A stretch of DNA of 64,000 nucleotides from Megaustenia siamemsis (lineage: Eukaryota > Mollusca > Gastropoda > Stylommatophora > Ariophantidae): the NCBI GenBank assembly GCA_032433765.1, contig JAVIAB010000049.1:21394779-21458778 (forward strand). The letters are read 5' to 3'. The stretch's first letter is position 1, and the number at the start of each line of letters is the position of its first letter. The translations under genes were made by a program, and so were the position numbers. This document shows positions 28,301 to 40,300 of the stretch, piece by piece. The notes beneath the pieces were generated by a model that made no database searches, was not told the origin of the DNA, and saw nothing but the letters and a program-made list of their open reading frames with translations.

Positions 28301-31300
28301 TAGATAGATAGATTGAACAAGCTTGGTGATAGAATGCATCCTTGTCTTACTCCTCTTTTTATATCAATGGGTGTAGAGTTCTCTTTGTTATATTTTATTA
28401 TTGCTGTTTGCTCCCAGTATAGATTACATATTAGTTATATATCCATGTCATCTAGATGTATCTCTTTTAGGCATTCTATAAGTTGTTTGTGGTGTACTCT
28501 ATCAAAAGCTTTGGTGTAGTCTATGAAGCAGGCATATATTGGTTTGTTTACTTCTGTGTATTTTTCGATTAATGTTCTCATGCAGAACACGACTTCTTTT
28601 GTCCCGCTATTTTTTCCTAATTCCAAATTGCTGCTCATCTAATTCAGTATTGATTTTATTCTGAATCCTTCCTTGTATAACTTTTAGCAAGACTTTTGTA
28701 ACATGGCTCATTAGGCTTATTGTTCTAAAGTCACTGCATTCAACTGCACCATTATTTTTAGGCAATGCAATGAAAGTTGATGTTTTTAGATCGTTTGGTA
28801 TGTATCCTGTGTGGTATATGTTGTTGCATATGTCTGTAATCACTTCAATGCCAAAATCTTCTAGTGCCTGTATCATCTCTATCTGTATGTTGTCAGGCCC
28901 TGCTGCTTTTCCATTTTTTATTGTTTTTATAGCTTTTTCCACCTCAGATTTTAAAATTGTATAGCCTGATGTACATTTTATAACTGGTTTCTTGTCCCTT
29001 TGATCCTGAAATAGTTCTGTTATATAATCCTGCCATCTATCTATAATATCCTTATTGTCTGTTAGCATTTTTCCTTTTTTTGTCTGCAATGCATCCACCT
29101 TCTGTGGCTTTTTTATTTTTATTAGTCATTCTCTTTATTTCTGCGTGCATTCCTATTAAATCTTGTTTGCTTTCCATAGTTTCTATTTCTATACATTTTT
29201 GATTGAGCCAGTCTTCTTTTGCCTTTTTGCACATTTTGCGTATCTCATTATCTATTTTATTGTATTGGGCAGTGTTCTTCACTTGTCTCCTTTCTACCAT
29301 TTTTTCTAATATGGTGTTAGTTATCCATTTTTGTTTTTTGTTCTTTTCTCTTTTGAGTAAGGTGTTGCAGGTTTCTTGTATGCTTTTCTTTATGCATTGC
29401 CATTTGGTTGTTACTTTTTCATCAGGATTTTCTCTTCTGTATTGTTCAATTCCTTCTTCTAGCAGCTTCTGGTATGTGTTCTTTACTTGTATTGTATAGG
29501 TATCTTTAATATCTTTTTAATTTAAAGCTGTTATATCTAGTGCATTTGTTGATGAATTAAACTTTTGCTTGTTTCTCTTTAGTTTGATTTTCATTTTAAT
29601 CATTACAGGATTGTGATCTGAATTAATATCTGCTCCTGGGTAGGTTTTGGCTTTCTTTACGCTGTTACGGAACCTTTCTTTTATCATTATGTAATCTATT
29701 TGATTCCTCTTCTTATCTCCAGGGCATTTCCATGTGTATAGTTTCATTTTCTCTTGCTCAAAGTAGGTGTTGCATATTATCAGCCTGTTTTCTTCACAGA
29801 ATTGTATTAATCTTTCTCCTCTGTCATTTCTTTTTCCTAAACCATGATTTCCTATAATGGTCTTATATCTACCTTTTCCTATTTTAGCATTCATGTCACC
29901 CATTACAATCAAGATGTCTGAAGATTTCACTTGCTTCATAACTTTATTTAGGTCTTCATAGTATGACTCTATTTGTTCATCTGTGTAGTCTTGAGTAGGT
30001 GCATATGTCTGTATTATTGCTATGTCGAATGGTTATGTTTTCAACTTGAGTAGTATAATCCTATCACTGTATGTCCAGTGGTTACTCATATATTTTTGTA
30101 GCTATCTTTTTAACAGTATTCCTACCCCCCTTTGATGTTCTGTTGTGTTTCCTGAGTATATAAATGTATATTTTTCGTCCTCTATGTACCCACATTCTTT
30201 CCATCTTGTCTCTGATATGCCTAAAATATCTATATTTATTCGTTCTGCTTCTTGAATCAGATTTTCCAATTTCCCTTCTTGATATAGAGTCCTAACATTC
30301 CAAATACTTATTTTAATATCTTTCCTCTGACATAAGTTCTTCCATGGCTTCCTCTGGACTAGTACGTGATGAGGCTCCAATCTCTTTCACGGTGGTCTGC
30401 CATATTCGCCTTTCGTGTTCTGAATATGCCTCATGTGTACCACACACTTTGCTGTTTTCGCTTTCTGGGCCATTGATCATTTCTGATTCATCCGCCCTAT
30501 CCACTGTCACAGACTTTTCACATATGGGTTGAACATATTCGGTTTGCCAGCGACATTTTTGTCGAACCATGTGCTTGCCTATCGAACCGCGAACACACGA
30601 CACAAAGAAGAATAAATCATATTCCACTTAAATATCGGTAATCACAGTTCATCCACACGTCAGAAGTAAAACATACACCAAACGGGGAATGGCAACACAT
30701 AATTTCACAACTAGACTGTCACGTAAATCATTTAAATATATCAGCAATTGCCCAATTAGAAAAAAAACGACTACACGCAGCCACCATGATACTGGAAACC
30801 ATCCAGTTAGGCCATAATCAACCATAAATAAGATGAAGACAAACAATCATCCATCTTGGACCGGAGATGGACAGATTGTACACACACACTCATATATATA
30901 TATATATGGGTTTCTGCATATGGGAAATTGTATATACACACTTATATATGGGCTGCTGTACATATGGGAAATTGTATATATACAAATAAATGAATTGCTG
31001 TAACTATGGGAAATTGTACACACACTCATATATGGGTTGCTGTACATATGGGAAATTGTACACACACTCATATATGGGTTGCTGTACATATGGGAAATTG
31101 TACACACACTCATATATGAGTTGCTGTACATATGTACGTGAAACATTTTAAACAGGCACGGATATAGAGACTGCTGTATATACGTACGTGGGAGAATGCA
31201 ATTTCATCCATAACATTATAAGCTTGAAACACTTTATATAGCACAACAGTAACACCATCTGTTGATAGAGAAAGCACATATACACACACACATATATATA

Positions 31301-34300
31301 TATATACGTCTAAGGGAAACCCTCATACTCACATGAATCATTTCAAAGACCAGCACAGCCTTGAGAGGTAAACATATAACTTGTATTTATTAAAATAGAT
31401 TATGATCATCATCAAGTACCAGGCCTGCTGGTGATATATCCATATTTTTCGCTTGTCATGTTTATTTCATTAAGTAATTGTGTGAGATACAAGCTCATAA
31501 ATTTGTAACTTTTCAAGAAATTGGTCAGTTTTTTTTCCTTTTAATTTTTTCTTACCAGAGAAATTTTGTTAGACATCTAACAACCCTTTGTAAACTCTGG
31601 AAATGCACTGAATTATACTTTGAGGTAGCCAAACAAACCGACGGACTTACACTAATCATATGAATAGTCGATGTAGCACATTCTGTCTTTACAATCAAAA
31701 TTTAATGTCATAAATCAACCTGAGTCAGGAAATCTGAGTCCCTGTGTCTCTCCTAGTGTAAACACACGGCTGTGTGTCAAAAGTTCAAAGAAAATACTAT
31801 TTTTAGTTCTTCTACTGTTAAAATTCTGTCTATCTATCTATTGTCCTTTTGAGCAGAAGATGGTACATAGGGTAGAAATTCTAGACTCTTGTATTTGATG
31901 ATCTTTCATCTGTCAGACCTTGCACAAGACCAGTATTGTATCTTGCCACATGACTCTGTTCAGGGTGAGTTACTCAATCTCGGCAAGGGCGCTGATCCCG
32001 CTGTTGTTGTCTCTTGTTTCAAAGTTTATACTAGTGTTTCTCTAGGTCAGCCTCTTTTTCTTTTACCCTCAGGTTACCATTTCAGGGCCTGCTTTGAGAT
32101 GTCTCTTCTCATGACATGGACAACATATGACCACTTTCTTCTCTTGTTGTCTCTTCTCATGACATGGCCAACATATGACCACCTTCTTCTCTTGTTGTCT
32201 CTTTTCATGACATGGCCAACATATAACCACCTTCTTCTCTTGTTGTCTCTTCTCATGACATGGCCAACATATGACCACCTTCTTCTCTTGTTGTCTCTTT
32301 TCATGACATGGCCAACATATGACCACCTTCTTCTCTTGTTGTCTCTTCTCATGACATGGCCAACATATGACCACCTTCTTCTCGTGATTATAGTTGATAT
32401 TATCAGATGTTTTGTCGTTTCTCATATTTCTGCACTAGTCTTGAACTCATTCCATAGTAAAAAAGTAAAGTACCCCCCGTCACGCCAAGTAGCGTTTACA
32501 AAATATGGTGTTAGTGACCATACATTTTACAGACCTTTGGCACATGATTTTTGGGGTAATGTGATCGGTATTATGCCCGTGCCGCTCTACTTTCCCAGAA
32601 AAAAATCTGGTACCCATTAAAGGCTGGGTGATCCCAGAAGCCGTCAGTTGGGATCGAACCCTACCTCTTGTCCTTTGTAGTCCAGTTCACTAACCACTGA
32701 GCTATCGCAGCTCCCAAATATGGTGTTAGTGACCATAAATTTTACAGACCCTCGGCACATGATTTTTGGGGTAATGTGGTCGGTATTATGCCCATGCCAC
32801 TCTACTTTCCCAGAAAAAAATCCGGTACCCATTAAAGGCTGGGTGAACCCGGAAGCCGTCGGTAGGAATCGAACCCTTCCTCTTGTCCTTTGAAGTCCAG
32901 TTCATTAACCACTGAGCTATTGCAGCTCCCAAAAATGGTGTTAGCGACCATAAATTTTACAGACCCTCTGCACATGATTTTTGGGGTAATGTGGTCGGTA
33001 TTACGCCCATGCCACTTTACTTTCCCATTTTAAAAAATCCGGTACCCATTAAAGGCTGGGTGAACTCGGATGCCGTCGGTTGAGAACTAACCCTACCTCT
33101 TGTCCTTTGTAGTCCAGTTCACTAACCACTGAGCTATCATGGCTCCCTCATTCCATAGTATATCAAGTATTTTCTTCAGGCATTTGTTTTCAAGTGCATC
33201 CATTTTATTTTCTATTTCTTTAGTTGTTTTCCAGCTCTACATACATAATTAAAGCTGGATAATACGTTTGATTTGAAAATCCTGAGCTTTTCTTTTTGTG
33301 CTTAATAATTTTGATTTCCATATTTTATCAAGGTTTCTGAAAGTCATTGCTGCCTTTGCTATTCTGCTTTTAATTTCTTTTTTGTGTTTCCCTCGATCTA
33401 TGCAGCTTCCAAGATACAAAAAGTGATTTACTTCTTCAAATGCTTTTCTTTAAGGTATATTTTTTAATATCAATAAGCTAAGGTATGCTGATGATACAGT
33501 ATTAATCGCTAAGAGTGAAAATGAGTTACAAGAAATGTTGGACATTATAGTGAAAGAAAGCAAAAATAAAGGACTCAGCCTTAATAGTAAAAAGACAGAG
33601 GTAATGGTAACAACAAAGAAAAAGACATCACCTCAGTGCAAAATAAAGACAAGTGGAACAATATTAAAACAGGTAAATGAATTTAAATATTTGGGAACTT
33701 TGTTAACCTCAGATGGAAGATGTACAAAAGAGGTGAGATGCAGAATGGCTCAGGCAAAAGCAGCTTTCCAAAAAATGATACTATGCAATCCATTTTTGAC
33801 AATAGAAACAAGAAAAAAGAGTTCTTAAATGTTGCGTAGAGCCAGTCTTAACATATAGATGCTAATCATGGACCATAGGACAACGGACAAGAAAATCACT
33901 GGAGTCTGTAGAAATGTGGTTTTACAGGAGAATGTTGAGATTACAATGGACAGCTAAGAAGAGTAATGAAGATGTTCTGAGAGAGGTCAAAGCAAAAAGA
34001 GAGCTAATTTCCAATATTAGGAAGAAACAATCATCATTTTTTGGCCTTGTAAAGAGAAGAGAACAGCTAGAATATATTGTAACAACTGGGAAAATTGAGG
34101 GCCGAAGAAATAGATGGAAACAAAGAGAAAAAATAACAGACAGCTTAAGAGAATGGCTTGGCAGAAAGTGAACAACAGAAATGATAAATAGCTGCGGAGA
34201 TTGAAAGTTGTGGAGAGACATGATCACCTACGCCAGCAGGCCTAGTACTTGATGATGATGATATTTTTTAATATGGGTGAATTTGATTTTTCATTACTTT

Positions 34301-37300
34301 TGTGTTTTACTGGTCGATCTCAAGTCCAATTTTTCTAGCCGTTGATGAAAGGGCATTTGTTTTTTCTTGCATCATGTTCACAGTGCTATTGATAAGAACC
34401 ACGCCATCCACAAAATCAAGGTCCACCATCTGAGATCCAATAGTCCAACCGTACGCATTTTTCTTTATCTTGCAACGGATATAATAGTTTAGATGTAATT
34501 GATAGTTTATCAAACCATTATTGTAAAACATCCATTGTTATCAAAACAGAAATTTCAACTCAAAAACAGCAATGGCAAATTCCAACCAGCATCTATGTCC
34601 AATTTTTGGCCTTAAAATAAAACCAAAATCTCTTTTTTTTTTTTTTTTATTTTACGTTCGCCAGCTTTCACCTCTGGCGAAGTCCCTAGAGACTAGGAAA
34701 CTAAATTTGCGTGTTAATCCATTTCTCCCTTGCAGCCATGTGCACAAAAGTCCCTCACTACACATGCATATAGCACAGACTTCGGAGGTACTCGTATTTT
34801 TTCCCATCAATGAGTAATTGACGTTTCAAGCCAGGCTGACTGCTGAGACCAGGGGTGGTTGCCGCAGAGAGAAACACAAATAAAAATCCCAACTGGTGCA
34901 GTCGGGATTTTAACTCACAACCAGCGTCTCTTGCCTCGAGACAAACCAGTCCCCCTGCCCTTTCCCGCCCCAAAAAAAATAATTTTCTAGAATGTCAGAA
35001 CAATGGCTGAACCAACCAAAATGTTACTATTAAATGGTAGTAATTTTTACTACGGTATCATAAACATGTGAGTCACAGATAGACATCATAATCTAAAGTT
35101 AAAACACTGGACATGTGACCTTTGTTCTCTAGTACTTTTGTCCCTTTGGCAGACCCCATGAGTAGGATAAATGCTATAAAGATAGATCATTACAAACTTT
35201 CTCTAAAATTGCAACTTGTATGATCTATCAAATATGCTGTATGATAATTTTTATTTACTCAGAGCCATACATCAAAACATAATCTATCATCAGATTTGTA
35301 ACCTACCATTGAGTAAAGATTCTCCAAAAACTAGAAAGTACAAGACATGGTTGACACCGATTTCATTGAAAACGGCGAGGACCTGGAGATCAGAAAGCAT
35401 TTTAGATTAAACTGAGATGTGTTTTACTTTTCTATCAATGTTGTCATTGTCAGTAATAAGATGATGTTACCATTGTAGCTGGTAGTCATGCGGTCAAGAG
35501 TATTTAAGTGTGCCACTCAGAAACAAGTCATTTAAAATTAAATTTGTGACTGGACAGTAGATTTAATCAGAAGGTTTGTGCTGTCATCACTGTCAATAAT
35601 GAGATATGATATCACTGTCAATAATGAGATATGATATTATTGTCAATAATGAGATATGATATCACTGTCAATAATGAGATATGATATTATTGTCAATAAT
35701 GTGATATGATATCACTGTCAATAATGAGATATGATATTATTGTCAATAATGTGATATGATATCACTGTCAATAATGAGATATGATATTACTGTCAATAAT
35801 GTGATATGATATCACTGTCAATAATGAGATATGATATCACCGTCAATAATGAGATATGATATCACTGTCAATAATGAGATATGATATTATTGTCAATAAT
35901 GTGATATGATATCACTGTCAATAATGAGATATGATAGCACTGTCAATAATGAGATATGATATTATTGTCAATAATGAGATATAATATCACTGTCAATAAT
36001 GTGATATGATATCACTGTCAATAATGAGATATGATATCACTGTCAATAATGAGATATGATATTATTGTCAATAATGAGATATAATATCACTGTCAATAAT
36101 GTGATATGATATTATTGTCAATAATGAGATATGATATCACTGTCAATAATGAGATATGATATCACTGTCAATAATGAGATATGATATCACTATCAATAAT
36201 GAGATATGATATAACTGTCAATAATAAGATATGATATCACTGTCAATAATAAGATATGATATCACTGTCAATAATAAGATATGATATCTCTGTCAACAAT
36301 GAGATATGTTAACAATGTAAATAATGAGATGATGTTATTGTCAAACTTATTTTTATGTTACTACAGCCAAACATAAAATGATGTTATTGTTGACAAACAC
36401 GAGTTTATGTTAATTTTGCCATTTATGAATTGATGTTGTTGTTGTCAAACAATCTTTGAAAACACTCTACAACTCCAACTCAAGCGAGAAGCAGAATTGA
36501 TACACACAAAAAGAGAATACACTGCAAAAGGAAACAAAAAAATAGCATTTCTAGTGGATGCTGCAAAATTCATAGTCATCTATGATTATGGCAAAGGTAA
36601 AGTACAAGATAAAAAAAATAAATAAATAATAAATTCTTAAATGTTATGTAGAGCCAGTCTTAACATATGGATGCGAATCATGGACAATAGGACAACAGAC
36701 AAGAAAATCACTGGAGTCTGTAGAAATGTGGTTTTACAGAAGAATGTTGGGAGTACCATGGACAGCTAAGAAGAGTAATGAAAACGTTCTGAAAGAGGCC
36801 AAAACAAAAAGAGAGCGAATTTCCAATATTAGGAAGAATTAATCATCATTTTTTGGCCATGTAATGAGAAGAGAACAACTGGAATATATTGTAACAACTG
36901 GAAAAATTGAGGGACGAAGAGATAGATGGAAGCAAAGAGAGAAAATAACAGACAGCTTAAGAGAATGGCTTGGTAGACGGTCAACAACAGAGATGATAAA
37001 TAGCTGCCGAAATTGAAAGTTGTGGAGAGACATGATCACCTACGCCTGTAGGCCCGGTACTTGATGATGATGATGAAAGTGCAAGACTTGAATCGTCTTC
37101 TTAGCACTCATGTTTTCACTCATATGTGCTCAGCCGCCCGTCCATAAGTGTTTGAAGACTTCTGGATAGTGTCACTTCAAGCATCGAAACTCACGATGCG
37201 AGGCATCATTCCTCACCTTCCTAGAGTACTACCCTGGTAGCCATTTCTGCCAGTGATTGGGTCAACCGTGGAGTTATTTTTTTCCAACCACAATTACAAC

Positions 37301-40300
37301 TCACACTGCTTCAAGCGGGAATCGAACACGGTTTGTTTGAACGTCGGTATCCCAGTCAGGTGGTTTTCCCAACTAGGCTACCAAAGCCCCCAACTATGAT
37401 TGACAGTGGCTGCTACTGTCAAACATGAATTTAAATTGCTATCGTCAGTAAAAAAAAGTAAAGTACCCCCGTCACGCCAAGGGAAATATGGTGTTAGTGA
37501 CCCTATATTTTACAGACCTTCAGCACATGATTTTTGGGGTAATGTGGTCGGTATTACGCCTGTACTAGGTAAAGTACGAGACTTGAACCGGCGTCTTAGC
37601 ACGCGAGTTTACACCCATATGTGCTCTGCTGCCTATCCAGAAATGTTCGGATATTTCTGTATAGTGTAGCCTCAAGCATCGAAACTCAGATGCGAAGCGA
37701 CATTCCTCACCTTCCCAGGGTTAAACCCTGGTACCCCATTTTTGCCAAAGGCTGGGTCGACCGTGGGGGTATTTTTTTTTTCCAACCACGAGTACAATTC
37801 ACACTGCTCCCAGCGGGAATCGAACACGGGTTGTCCGAACGTTAGTAGTCCAGTCGGCTGGTTTTCCCAACTAGTCTACCGAGGCCCCCGAATTTTTTTT
37901 TTCTGGGAAAGTAAAGCAGCATAGGCGTAAAAAGGTAAAAGTAAAAAAAAGGTACTTTTACCTTTTTACGCCTGTGCTGCTTTACTTTCCCAGAAAAAAA
38001 TCCGGTACCCATTTAAGGCTGGGTGAACCCGGAAGCCGTCGGTTGGGATCGAACCCTACCCCTTGTCCTTTGTAGTCTAGTTCACTAACCACTGAAGACT
38101 ATCGTCACACATAAGATTATGTTATCACTATCTTCATGACATTAAGTTCATATTGTCAAAGATTAGATAATGTCTTCAAACATCAGGTTAAGTTAACATT
38201 ATCAAACGCTGGATTATGTTATCAATTATCACACATGAAATTAAGTTAACATTATCAAACGCTGGATTATGTTATCAATTATCACACATGAAATTAAGTT
38301 AACATTATCAAACGCTGGGTTATGTTATCAATTATCACACATGAAATTAAGTTAACATTATCAAACGCTGGATTATGTTACCAAAGCCAAAACATGAGAT
38401 TACATAAAACATACAGCGACAGGATCTACAGCCACTATAAGTGATGAGAAAACCATGATTTCCATGAAAGTCAACTCAGTTATCTCCCCCATAGCTCCAG
38501 ACCGTGCCAAACCGAACAATGTACCTCCTGCATAGAGATCAGACACTTTTAATTTGTGCAAATGTAAACTTGTCCAAATACAATTAATATATGCAACAAC
38601 AAGTCTGTAATTAATAAGGGTTTTCTCTCTAAGACTTAAGGTAAATAGGAAAAATGGACTTCTTTTTTCCAACTTCCTGTGGAGCATAGATTATCAACAA
38701 ACATATTTCAAGCCATCCTGTTCCTTGCCATTATCTTAATTAATATCATTCCATGTCTTCCCCATTCTCTTCGTCTTGGCTTCCACCTGTGTTCTCAAAG
38801 TATATGTTAACTTTCCCCTTAGTCTCTTTTTCTGAGAATTTCAAAAAAAGGGTCTTATAATACTCTCAGTTGGATTCTGCAGTGTGTGTGTCCTATCTAG
38901 CACCATTGGATTTGTCTTGTCTCTTTGTGCATAGGTATTTGACTGGCACTTTACGTCAATTCTTAGTTGGTGATTTTGTCATGCTATTTCCATCCTTTTT
39001 ATTCTGTGCAAGCATCTATTTATGAAAGTCTGTACCTTTATGACTGTCATTTTTGTTGTGCTCCATGTTTCATAGACAAATAATAGGACTGATTTAACAC
39101 TGGAGTTGAAAATTGTAATTTTTTTTTTTAGATCCCAACCATGAGAGAGTCTGGAATCCTACTCTGAGTCTTGATCACAGAGAGAGAGATCCCAACCGAC
39201 GGCTTTCGGGTTCACCCAGCCTTAAATGGGTACCAGATATTTTTCTGGGAAAGTAAAGCGACACAGGCATAATACCGACCACATTATCCCAAAAATCATG
39301 TGCCGAAGGTCTGTAAAATTTATGGTCACTAACACCATATTCCCTATACACCACTTGGCGTGACGGGGGTACTTTACTACTTTTTTTTAAATTGTATTAG
39401 TGCCTATATTTTTCAAAGATCAATAACATATTTGATGAGTAATATGGTCAGTGTACTATGCAATCCATTTTTGACAATAGAGACAAGAAAAAGTGTTCTT
39501 CAATGTTATGTAGAGCCAATCTTAACATATGAATGTGAATCATGGACAATAGGACAACAGACAAGAAAATCACTGGCAGCTGTATAAATGTGGTTTTACG
39601 GAAGAATGTTGAGAATACCATGGACTTCTAAGAAGAGTAATGAAAACGTTCTAAAAGAGACCAAACCAAAAAGAGCTAATTTTCAATATTAGGAAGAAAC
39701 AATCAGGAAAAATTAAAAAATACAAAAAAATGGTATGTTAGAAGCTTTACGTGATAAGTGGACGACACAGACTAAACGACGTTTCGGCCCAGTAGGCCTT
39801 CAGCAGGAACAAACAAGAAAAACACACACACAAAACTAATAACGAAACATTAAAACAAAAATATTCTAAATATGTTAAAGAAAATAAACTAAAAATGTCT
39901 ATCCTGTGTGTATGAAAAGGAAATGGTAACAAAAGTGTGGCTGTCGTGAATGTGTAGAAATGTGCAAAAATGTGCGCAAATGCACACCGAACCAGAGGAG
40001 TTCACACAGGGGTCAGTGTGCAAACACAAAGGAGAAAGAATAGAACAGTAGACTAACAGGTGCTCAAAAGGCAGTAAGAGTGAGATGTCTGAGAGTGGGG
40101 TACAATAAAAACCAATGAGGGGTAAGGAGCACAGAAAAAAGGTATAGAGGAGAACACCGAAGTGTCTCATAAGGGACTATAGGAGAAGAACTATAAATAG
40201 CATGGCATAGTAGATAGACCAAAGATCCCAAATATGTGCAGTAGAGAAGGCTATGCAAAAGGGAAGAAGCAACCAAAAGGAAACTATGTGTATGAGTGTG

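Larger units (their letters stand above)
31840..34500 (-). mobile_element. Diverged LINE-A copy carrying three later insertions or expansions
   Basis: Pieces on the minus strand, from right to left: RT relic with LDFVDGVVLINS (34500-34275, where FADD has become FVDG), the middle region (33456-33161), the GHVMRRDN segment (32445-32090) and the 3' end with an ATAG tail at 31840. Inserted in it are a LINE-B copy (33471-34260) and a SINE-1 trimer (32460-33146); a 48-bp unit has been amplified at 32095-32390. Confidence 0.8.

Noticed and set aside
31333..31359. A 27-base candidate exon (AVLVFEMIH) with AG and a good GTGAGT donor, between exchanger exons 7 and 8
   Set aside because: Its phase does not fit exon 7 (a stop results), and its place in the protein is better filled by ACVVLLHDVCIK at 18686-18723.
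31555..31594. Splice-like segment between TTTCCAG and GTAAGAAA on the minus strand
   Set aside because: A stop codon arises in the phase needed after exon 7, and there is no similarity to exchangers.
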